Shown piece after piece: positions 51,550 through 58,408 of a DNA stretch of 64,000 bases; within the stretch, counting starts at the first letter, position 1, and the number at the start of each line of letters is the position of its first letter. The position numbers were made by a program, and so were the translations under genes. The notes under the pieces were generated by a model. That model had not been told where the DNA came from, made no database searches, and saw only the letters and a list, made by a program, of their open reading frames with translations. Origin of the DNA: a virus. The stretch lies in IMG/VR virus record IMGVR_UViG_3300009151_003179, positions 1-64,000 of that record. The stretch is one strand, 5' to 3'.

Positions 51550-53559
51550 TTATAGTCTGCCTACGGCGACCTCTATTATACCTTCACCGTCAAAGTTTTC
51601 TAATGCTTTGCCGATAACTGTTCCCATTTGTGGTGATGCACTATGTTTAGCATAACCATCACCAGCTGACACTAACATGTCACCTTTACTTATTGTTCCA
51701 CGAACTTTAGTTGGCACACGACCTTGTAATGCAAGTGCTACAATATGTTCACCTTTGCATTTCATATTCATTACATATGCTGGATCAGTAGAAACAACAC
51801 CGGCTACTTTGTTAGTTCCATCTTCAGCTAATGTTACTTCTTTATCACCACCAAATGCTAGTACTGTGCCAGGTTTATATTTTTTATCTGCTTCGTAATA
51901 TTCTGCTAAGTCAGCATATGTTGCACTAAGTCTTGATCCTGCACTCAAACTGAAGTTACCAGTTATAGTACCTACTGTAGTATTTGCTCCGGTTGTTAAG
52001 ACTGTAGTAATAATATTACCTGCAGTTATGTTACCTGTTGTAGATATAGTATTACTTCCATATGAGTTCAATAATGTAACAACATTACTATCACCGTATG
52101 TTCCATTACCTCCACCTGTAGCGGCTGCAAATACACCATTACCATATAATACATTACTAGAATTACCATCTTTATTAATAGTAGCAATATTTCCTATACC
52201 ACTAACATTTGCTACAGCTACACTGTTGGCTATATTAGCGTAAGCTACTGTACCTGATACATTGGCACCCGGAATAGAAGTTAATCCAGTTGCGGCTCCA
52301 TAATATGTGCCTGTTATATTTGCACCAGTAATGTTTCCACTTGATGACAATGATGTAAGAGTACCTACACTTGTAATATTAGGTTGAGCATTGGTTGTAA
52401 CAGTACCTGCAGTTGACGAATTACCTGTTACATTGCCTGTAATATTAGCAACAAGGTCTCCGGAAATAGAAACACTTGTTGTATTGGCACTAATTGTTTG
52501 TGTGCCTATATAGATAGTACTATTAGCCAAATACAAATCATTAAATCTATTTGTATTATTACCTAAATTATATGTTATGTTTGCATTAGGTATAATATTA
52601 CCTGCAACAACAAGACCAGATAGTGTACCTACGCTTGTAATATTTGGTTGTGATCCGGTTGTTAATGATCCGGCAATGGTAGTTGCACTGAAATTACCTG
52701 TCAATGTTACAATATTTCCATTTGTGATTGTAAAGTTAGCAGAACCATTTAAAATACCATTATTATTATATTGTAGTGTATTAGCAGAACCACCTGGATT
52801 GGCTACTCCACTACCAGTAATAGAAGTTGCAATAGCGTTTGGACTGTTAGTGTAACTTAAGCCAGTACCAACTGAATTTGCTGTTAAATCTATATCAGTG
52901 AATAATGAAACGTTACCTGATGTTGGATAATCATTTGCCAACTTGGTATAAAAAGTACGACTGTTAACAATAGCATTAGCGTTACTATTGGCACCTGAGT
53001 TAGACCCAGATACGCCTGAAATAGTAATTTTTGTACTATTTGTGTATGGTGTGGTGTTTGCAACGGTCATCACAATTGGAGTAGCATTTGATAGTGCTAC
53101 AATATTTGTGTACAGAGTACCTTTAGTTGTCCAATTTAAATTACCTTGACCATCAGTTTCTAATATATATCCAGTTGCACCACCACCAATTTTAACATTA
53201 GAAATAGTGCCTAAATGTATGGGTATACCTTCATATTCAGCAGTGTTGTCAGGGCTCTCGGCATTTCCACCAGTATTAATCCACGAATTAGTATTGATAT
53301 CATATGCTAATATTTGACCGGGCAGTACATTAGTAATGTTAACATTACTACCATTACTACCTTCAACTTGACTAAAACTAATAGTTGAATAAGAAGTAAG
53401 TACTTCAACATTTTCAACATTGGTTACTGCTACGTTGCTAGCACCTATAAACAATTGTTTAGCATCATTAGCCCAACCGAATTGAGCCTCATCAAGCTGT
53501 GGCAGGTCTACAAGATTGCCTGAACGTTGTTGTATCTTCGAGATTTGGATGATTGCCAT
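51550..53559 (-). CDS. Fibre protein with conserved C-terminal domain
   Basis: 669 aa. N-terminus AIIQISKIQQRSGNLVDLPQLDEAQFGWAND is an attachment-type domain I recall from many aquatic T4-like fibres. The middle repeats (GNIIPNAN, TTNAQPNITSVGTLTSLSSSGN, INKDGNSSNVLYGNGVFA) match the 844-aa fibre at 25746. The C-terminal ~130 residues (YADLAEYYEADKKYKPGTVLAFGGDKEVTLAEDGTNKVAGVVSTDPAY...GRVPTKVRGTISKGDMLVSAGDGYAK) are a widespread fibre-end domain. Late promoter at 53587. Confidence 0.8.
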   Translation of the reverse strand: MAIIQISKIQQRSGNLVDLPQLDEAQFGWANDAKQLFIGASNVAVTNVENVEVLTSYSTISFSQVEGSNGSNVNITNVLPGQILAYDINTNSWINTGGNAESPDNTAEYEGIPIHLGTISNVKIGGGATGYILETDGQGNLNWTTKGTLYTNIVALSNATPIVMTVANTTPYTNSTKITISGVSGSNSGANSNANAIVNSRTFYTKLANDYPTSGNVSLFTDIDLTANSVGTGLSYTNSPNAIATSITGSGVANPGGSANTLQYNNNGILNGSANFTITNGNIVTLTGNFSATTIAGSLTTGSQPNITSVGTLSGLVVAGNIIPNANITYNLGNNTNRFNDLYLANSTIYIGTQTISANTTSVSISGDLVANITGNVTGNSSTAGTVTTNAQPNITSVGTLTSLSSSGNITGANITGTYYGAATGLTSIPGANVSGTVAYANIANSVAVANVSGIGNIATINKDGNSSNVLYGNGVFAAATGGGNGTYGDSNVVTLLNSYGSNTISTTGNITAGNIITTVLTTGANTTVGTITGNFSLSAGSRLSATYADLAEYYEADKKYKPGTVLAFGGDKEVTLAEDGTNKVAGVVSTDPAYVMNMKCKGEHIVALALQGRVPTKVRGTISKGDMLVSAGDGYAKHSASPQMGTVIGKALENFDGEGIIEVAVGRL

Positions 53560-53586
53560 AAGTGTGATTCTTTACAGATTTACACT

Positions 53587-53594
53587 TATTTATC
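53587..53594 (-). promoter_or_regulatory. T4-type late promoter
   Basis: GATAAATAAG, 27 nt before the ATG at 53559. Confidence 0.7.
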
Positions 53595-53602
53595 TTAAAT
53601 CA

Positions 53603-54289
53603 TTATAAGAACTTCATGTAATATTGTTCAACACGACTGAACCAAATGTCAGTGTATTTGTCAAATTCAGTACCTTCTAGGATGAATTCCTGATATAGAT
53701 TGTCAGCAGAACACATGAAAATGACACCCTTACGTATCTTTGTACCGTGTACTTCATTGTGGGCATTTGCATAAGCGGCTAATTGAACAAAGTAATCATC
53801 AATCCACTCACGTTTTTTAGGCTTGTTTGTTTGCTTGTGATCCATAATAGATTCACTACCATCATGAATACCTGCTAAGTCTGTCGTCCCTGCATAAATC
53901 TTCGGATAATACAACGGAACTTCTGTACCCCAATATTCACTGCATTTAACAAGACCTTGATTAATGATTGATTGGGCCATCTGATGGCTTTGCAAGCTAT
54001 ACGGATTGCTTCCGGGCTCATTGAGTACTCCTGTCTTAATATAATCTTCTAGCCACTTGTGCATTCGTGTACCACGACCTGCGGCTTCTGTTGTGATTTC
54101 TTGTGCTTTTTGAACGCCAACTCGTTTACGCCAATTATTAAGTGCTTGTTTAGATTCTTCACTTTTAGTAGCATCTAGTATTGTAGTAACACTGGGAAGT
54201 TTCTCACCATCGGGTGTAGCGTATTTGCGTGACCCGTTTATTGTTTCTCTAAGTAAAGGAACATAATTATATTTGTTTGGAATGTACAT
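53603..54289 (-). CDS. PD-(D/E)xK-family exonuclease (RecB/Cas4-like)
   Basis: 228 aa. PSVTTILDATKSEES and AAGRGTRMHKWLEDYI open the fold; TEVPLYYPKIYAGTTDLAGIHDGSESIMDHKQ gives the catalytic D...DxK-like residues (TDLAG, MDHKQ) and DYFVQLAAYANAHNE the QxxxY helix of RecB-type nucleases. Such proteins process DNA ends in replication, recombination or host DNA breakdown. The ATG is 6 nt after a perfect TATAAT, so early leaderless expression is expected. Confidence 0.8.
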   Translation of the reverse strand: MYIPNKYNYVPLLRETINGSRKYATPDGEKLPSVTTILDATKSEESKQALNNWRKRVGVQKAQEITTEAAGRGTRMHKWLEDYIKTGVLNEPGSNPYSLQSHQMAQSIINQGLVKCSEYWGTEVPLYYPKIYAGTTDLAGIHDGSESIMDHKQTNKPKKREWIDDYFVQLAAYANAHNEVHGTKIRKGVIFMCSADNLYQEFILEGTEFDKYTDIWFSRVEQYYMKFL

Positions 54290-54295
54290 TAGACT

Positions 54296-54324
54296 ATTAT
54301 AATATATTTTATAATTTAATGCAA
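54296..54324 (-). promoter_or_regulatory. Sigma70-like promoter of the nuclease gene, leaderless
   Basis: TTGCAT, 17-nt spacer, TATAAT, then AGTCTA and the ATG at 54289. The -10 box is perfect. Confidence 0.8.
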
Positions 54325-54333
54325 GAGTTTAGG

Positions 54334-54660
54334 TTAAACTCTAAAACTCTCTCCACACCCGCATCGGTCACGCTCGTTCGGGTTGGTGAACTCAAAACCC
54401 TCATTTAACCCATTACGCACATAATCTACGACCATGTTCTTTAAATACACATCATGTTTTTTATCTACTAAAATAATAAAACTTGGTTGTGCATAATTTA
54501 TTATTGATTCATCATATTTGTATTCATCAACATATTCTAATACATAAGCAAGACCAGAGCACCCGGTCGTTTTTACACCTATACGAATACCAAGGCCTTT
54601 ACCTCGTTTTGATATTATTTGTTGAATTTTGTTTGATGCTTTTTCTGTTAAGCTTATCAT
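54334..54660 (-). CDS. IscA/ErpA (HesB)-type iron-sulfur carrier
   Basis: 108 aa, full length for the A-type carrier family. The three ligand cysteines are present: TTGCSGLAYVLEYV and RCGCGESFRV at the C-terminus. These proteins carry Fe-S clusters to target enzymes. HesB-like genes are a known auxiliary metabolic gene of aquatic T4-like phages. Its ATG overlaps the stop of the 54657 gene (ATGA), so it is made together with head-type genes, which is unexpected for a metabolic protein. Confidence 0.92.
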   Translation of the reverse strand: MISLTEKASNKIQQIISKRGKGLGIRIGVKTTGCSGLAYVLEYVDEYKYDESIINYAQPSFIILVDKKHDVYLKNMVVDYVRNGLNEGFEFTNPNERDRCGCGESFRV

Positions 54661-54986
54661 TGCGGTTGTTGCATTGCATTTTGAGCCATCTGTGCTACTA
54701 TTTTTTGATTCTCATCGGGCTGTGCTGCCGGAGCAGGCTCATTGCCTTTAAAAATAACATTGTCACCCTGAATGTTTGCTATGCTCTTGTTTAGTGGAGC
54801 TTTCTTAATCATATCATACAAATCAGATTTGTCAATAACTATATCATTGTCTCTATAATATTGCAATAATTCTGGAACTGTCCAATCACTATGTACTTCT
54901 CCGGAGTCAATCTCACTCTTTAGTTGACTAGTACTTGCAACCAGTCTAACTAATAGAGGACTGCCTTCAAATTCATACAATCGCAT
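54657..54986 (-). CDS. Conserved T4-like phage protein, unknown
   Basis: 109 aa. MRLYEFEGSPLLVRLVASTSQLKSEI, WTVPELLQYYRDNDIVIDKSDLYDMIKKAPLNKSIANIQGDNVIFKG, then a Pro/Gln/Ala-rich tail. I recall close relatives in many aquatic T4-like phages. The N-terminal MRLYEFE has the LxE form of a capsid targeting sequence. Coupled to the IscA-like gene and follows the 54989 gene by 2 nt. Confidence 0.75.
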   Translation of the reverse strand: MRLYEFEGSPLLVRLVASTSQLKSEIDSGEVHSDWTVPELLQYYRDNDIVIDKSDLYDMIKKAPLNKSIANIQGDNVIFKGNEPAPAAQPDENQKIVAQMAQNAMQQPQ

Positions 54987-54988
54987 GG

Positions 54989-55702
54989 TTATCTCTTAGG
55001 ACGACCTGCACCGCCTAGAGGTTCTTCTTCTGGAGTTTCAAGGTCAACGTTCATTTCTTCTTCACCGCCACCGGGTAGTGGTTCTTCCATGCCAACGTCA
55101 GTATTCATCTCGCCACCGGGTGCAGGAACACCCATATCACCGCCTGCATCAAAAGCTTCAGCACCTCCTTGACCAGTAATACCGTTCAATGCTGTTTTTA
55201 ATGTTGCTTGACTTTGTGTCAATGCGGCTTGTAATGAAGTCAATGCTTCAGATACTTGTTGATTAAATGTCTCACTTTCGTTAACACCAATCTCAGATTG
55301 AACCGAATCAGTTAATGCCGGTAATTCTTTTACCAACATATCACTAACTTCTTCAACCATTTTTTGTACTTGGTCTACCAAGTCTTGTGCAGCCAAAACT
55401 ACTTGTGACTTTTCAACTTCTTCATTTTCTACAACAATACGTGGTTTACGTAAGCTGATTTCAGCAAAATGCTTACTCAATGCTTGTTCCATAAACACAA
55501 GTTTTAGATATGAAGAATTCTGCTGGCTTTCATAGAAATCGTTAGATTTCTTTGTTTCGCTCATTAGGCCACGAACTCTTGTAAGCATATCTCTTGCTTG
55601 AGCATAAGACATTTTACGAACATTAAACGGAACGTTATAATGCTCTTTTAACGCTTTAGTGGCGTTTTCGATTGGGTTTTTGTCAAAATCAGTTAATTTC
55701 AT
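54989..55702 (-). CDS. Helical, acidic-tailed protein; possible head core/scaffold
   Basis: 237 aa. Long helices (SYAQARDMLTRVRGLMSETKKSNDFYESQQNSSYLKLVFMEQAL, QDLVDQVQKMVEEVSDMLVKELPAL) and a Gly/Glu/Pro-rich acidic tail ending GAGRPKR. Several LxE sites (LMSE, VSEA) are compatible with prohead-protease processing. I recall homologues in this phage group as an unknown. Late promoter at 55729. Confidence 0.7.
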   Translation of the reverse strand: MKLTDFDKNPIENATKALKEHYNVPFNVRKMSYAQARDMLTRVRGLMSETKKSNDFYESQQNSSYLKLVFMEQALSKHFAEISLRKPRIVVENEEVEKSQVVLAAQDLVDQVQKMVEEVSDMLVKELPALTDSVQSEIGVNESETFNQQVSEALTSLQAALTQSQATLKTALNGITGQGGAEAFDAGGDMGVPAPGGEMNTDVGMEEPLPGGGEEEMNVDLETPEEEPLGGAGRPKR

Positions 55703-55728
55703 AGTTGTATTCCAAGACTAATATAAAG

Positions 55729-55736
55729 TATTTATC
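55729..55736 (-). promoter_or_regulatory. T4-type late promoter
   Basis: GATAAATACTTT, 26 nt before the ATG at 55702, with GGAAT between. Drives the 54989, 54657 and IscA-like genes. Confidence 0.75.
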
Positions 55737-55751
55737 TTTTTTCATTTATTG

Positions 55752-56234
55752 TTAGGATTTTAAGCCAAATCTTTTCTGTTGCCAAGCATATGAATTTGCT
55801 ATATATTTGTTCAATTCATCACTCATAGATTTTTTTTGAAATTTATCTTCATTCAATTTAGCAAGATAGATTAGTTTATCCTCTGTTTTTTTAGCTTTTT
55901 TAAACAATTTAGAATGAATAGAAATGTGTACTTCTACACTACTTAAATACATATCCAAATCAATTACTCGATTTGCTAGTTGATACTTTCCTATTTTGTC
56001 CAATACACACCAACATACTGCGTTTTTCATACTAAAAAAAGAATTAACATCATCTCCGTTATTTAATGATACTGTTATGTTATTTACATCTTTCTTTTTA
56101 ATATGATACTTGTTAAACAAACTGTATGTACCATCGGTATCTTGGAAGATGACAACATCTTGTAATTTGGCAAATTCTGATGTTGATATCATGTTGTCCA
56201 ATTTTCTATCAATCTTTGCAATATCAACTTTCAT
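55752..56234 (-). CDS. Unknown small protein
   Basis: 160 aa, Lys/Asp/Asn-rich, with DVVIFQDTDGTYSLFNKYHIKKKD and a helical C-terminus (KLFKKAKKTEDKLIYLAKLNEDKFQKK). No known domain. Overlaps the 56224 gene by 11 nt and probably uses translation of that gene. It could be a virion or regulatory protein; nothing in the sequence decides. Confidence 0.65.
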   Translation of the reverse strand: MKVDIAKIDRKLDNMISTSEFAKLQDVVIFQDTDGTYSLFNKYHIKKKDVNNITVSLNNGDDVNSFFSMKNAVCWCVLDKIGKYQLANRVIDLDMYLSSVEVHISIHSKLFKKAKKTEDKLIYLAKLNEDKFQKKSMSDELNKYIANSYAWQQKRFGLKS

Positions 56235-56685
56235 TGTTTACCACCTTAAAGTAAATGTTTCGTAATTCGTCAGATGTATCTAAAAATCCAGGAAGTTTAG
56301 ACCATGCTGTGTCAGTTTTAATCATAGGAACACTATCACAATCTGAATACAATGATCCTAATTCTGTTATCCCATCATCAAATACACTAGGATGCTGTAT
56401 CTCAAAATCAAATGTCCAACATATATATTCTTCATTATCATGTTGTTCAAACAAGAATCCAAAATTATCAAACTCATCAAATTTAATGTTTATTTGTTTA
56501 GGATAATTTAGTATCTCGGGTTGACTACGTAATGATATAGCCTGTAATATAGTATCAAAATTACATTGTGTGTTACGTTTATGTAACCAAATGTTTTCAT
56601 CCTCATCAAGTGCAGGTTTATTCCTGTTAACAGTACCAGTCTGTGTAATATCAAATAACGTATAACAACTTAATGTGAAACTCAT
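56224..56685 (-). CDS. Unknown protein with leaderless start
   Basis: 153 aa from the ATG at 56685 (MSFTLSCYTLFDITQTGTVNRNK), chosen because it lies 5 nt after a TCTAAATA box; an in-frame ATG six codons upstream would overlap that box. Contains an NTQCNFDTILQAISLRSQPEIL segment and an acidic middle. I recall similar proteins in related phages with no function. Confidence 0.7.
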   Translation of the reverse strand: MSFTLSCYTLFDITQTGTVNRNKPALDEDENIWLHKRNTQCNFDTILQAISLRSQPEILNYPKQINIKFDEFDNFGFLFEQHDNEEYICWTFDFEIQHPSVFDDGITELGSLYSDCDSVPMIKTDTAWSKLPGFLDTSDELRNIYFKVVNNES

Positions 56686-56690
56686 ACATG

Positions 56691-56698
56691 TATTTAGA
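56691..56698 (-). promoter_or_regulatory. Late-type promoter, leaderless arrangement
   Basis: TCTAAATA, CATGT, ATG (56685). Weak at the first two positions. Confidence 0.5.
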
Positions 56699-56701
56699 GG
56701 C

Positions 56702-56731
56702 AAAAAAAATCCGAGAATAAATCTCGGATTT
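56702..56731 (-). terminator. Rho-independent terminator after the 56752 gene
   Basis: AAATCCGAGA, 5-nt loop, TCTCGGATTT with a T-run of eight on the minus strand. Lies 20 nt after the stop. Confidence 0.92.
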
Positions 56732-56751
56732 CTTTGAAGTTAAACTTCTAA

Positions 56752-57174
56752 TTAGCTTGCGCTTGTAGCTGTAGAAGCTAGGCGGAAACCAACGTTAGTA
56801 ACAACAGCGCCACTTAGGTCATAACCATTAACTGTACCTAAAGCACGAACTTGTGTTTGTAGTGCAGCCGCAGTGTATGCGCCAACTGGGTAAACAGCAA
56901 CAGACATGTTAGTTGTGTTTGAAGTAGCTTGAACAGCGTACATCATAACTGTTGATAACTGCTCAATTGAAACCATAACTTGTGCAACCATCTCGTCAAC
57001 ACCTAATTGGTCTGTAGGAGCTGCACCTAGATCGAAACCAAAGAAGTCCATTGCTGGACCGATAAAGTTTGTAGTTGTGCCGTTAGCCGCAGTATTTGGT
57101 GCTACTGGGCCGTTTTGTACGTCCATTGCGAATACTGGTTGTGCATCGCCGTGTGTTCTTGTAAATTGTGCCAT
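56752..57174 (-). CDS. Probable abundant virion protein
   Basis: 140 aa, Ala/Val/Thr/Gly-rich, low in Lys, with ARNxDxQ-like N-terminus TRTHGDAQPVFAMDVQNG and NGYDLSGAVVTNVGFRLAS at the C-terminus. Its own late promoter (57220), AAGGAT site, strong terminator and a base composition visibly richer in GC than its neighbours all suggest high expression. I recall relatives in cyanophages. A capsid decoration or similar surface role is inference. Confidence 0.7.
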   Translation of the reverse strand: MAQFTRTHGDAQPVFAMDVQNGPVAPNTAANGTTTNFIGPAMDFFGFDLGAAPTDQLGVDEMVAQVMVSIEQLSTVMMYAVQATSNTTNMSVAVYPVGAYTAAALQTQVRALGTVNGYDLSGAVVTNVGFRLASTATSAS

Positions 57175-57219
57175 GATAAAAATCCTTTAAAAGTTTTGAA
57201 TCATATAGATTCATACACT

Positions 57220-57227
57220 TATTTATG
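57220..57227 (-). promoter_or_regulatory. Late promoter (CATAAATA)
   Basis: CATAAATAAG, 45 nt before the ATG at 57174. Confidence 0.6.
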
Positions 57228-57256
57228 CCTGGCAATGAAAAAAGTTGGTTTTGGGC

Positions 57257-58408
57257 TTATCTTCCAGCAAGATTTTGACGACTAAAGCCCATTCTATCTA
57301 CAAATTTAAGCCCGTGACTTACAAAACCCTCTTGAGTTTGTGTGCCATTATCTAAATAACCTTTGACAGGGGCTGTCATTGCGGCTTTATTAAGCTGATC
57401 CACAATGTTCATTTTGAGATTATAGATGGCTACCCATATAGTAAATGCACCCACTACTCCATTTTTGTTAACTTCTAAATGCTGATTAATCTTCTCACGC
57501 ATCTTATCAGTCATTGGTCTTGACTGAACATACTCAATAAATCCTGCATACAAATCATTCAAGTCACCCGCTACAATACGCTTATTAATATATGTAGTAA
57601 ATAATTGATTGAATGTATTTCTAGCCTGGGGCGCAGTGGTCATTAATTGCTCTACTGCTTCTCCATATTTTTGTATAGTTGCTTGTGCTTTTTTAAATAA
57701 TGTTGAATTAATTTTCAAGTTAGGTGTGATTGGCATTTTAGCAGGCAATATAGCTACATCACTGTTATTCTTAAGATTACCAATAGTTCCATCTAATGGG
57801 GATGATTGGTCGGTTGTTAATGCGGTCGGTGGAATAAATCCGTGTACTACAATACCAGAATTTTTACCATCTAAAAATTTACCCAAGTCGCTGTTTGCAT
57901 CTACTGTATATGTAATACCTTTAGGGTTTGCTTTGAATGTGTATAGCCCGTTCTTTTCTGCTAATGGTTTACTGAATAACAAATCACCCCAATAATAACC
58001 CTTGCTTCTATCGGACTTCTCTAAGCCAGGCCATATCTGTGCAATTAACTGATGCAAATCTGAACGATTTACTCCACGTGCCATATCATACTGAGCAAAC
58101 TGTTCCGGGCTGAATACTTGACGACCACTACCATCTTTCTTGTTGAACATATGTTTGTCTAATATAGTGAACTTACCATTACTGTTACGTCCAAATATCA
58201 ATGCAGGGTAACCATCCCATTTGATTGTTACTTTTTCTGGATTAGCTACTGTATCGGCCATTGCTTGTATGGCTTGATTAGCACCCTGTGTGCCACGCAA
58301 AAATATCAAATCTTCAGGATGATCTAAGTGACCCTTATCTTCGGCTATGACATTGGTGATATTATCTACTTTATTTCTAAGTAGTGCTAATGCTTCGGAT
58401 AGATTCAT
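57257..58408 (-). CDS. DUF6267-like protein with nucleotidyltransferase/ligase motifs
   Basis: 383 aa. TIKWDGYPALIFGR (K63-W-D-G66) has the KxDG form of motif I in DNA/RNA ligases and capping enzymes. GYYWGDLLF (D142) sits where motif III/IIIa would be, and EGFVSHGLKFVDR (E360, K368) near the C-terminus matches motifs IV and V. GIVVHGFIPP (~185) is another family mark. I know this type as phage DUF6267 with no proven activity. N-terminus MNLSEALALL has an LSE|A site. It lies among head-type genes, so it may be packaged. Confidence 0.75.
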   Translation of the reverse strand: MNLSEALALLRNKVDNITNVIAEDKGHLDHPEDLIFLRGTQGANQAIQAMADTVANPEKVTIKWDGYPALIFGRNSNGKFTILDKHMFNKKDGSGRQVFSPEQFAQYDMARGVNRSDLHQLIAQIWPGLEKSDRSKGYYWGDLLFSKPLAEKNGLYTFKANPKGITYTVDANSDLGKFLDGKNSGIVVHGFIPPTALTTDQSSPLDGTIGNLKNNSDVAILPAKMPITPNLKINSTLFKKAQATIQKYGEAVEQLMTTAPQARNTFNQLFTTYINKRIVAGDLNDLYAGFIEYVQSRPMTDKMREKINQHLEVNKNGVVGAFTIWVAIYNLKMNIVDQLNKAAMTAPVKGYLDNGTQTQEGFVSHGLKFVDRMGFSRQNLAGR

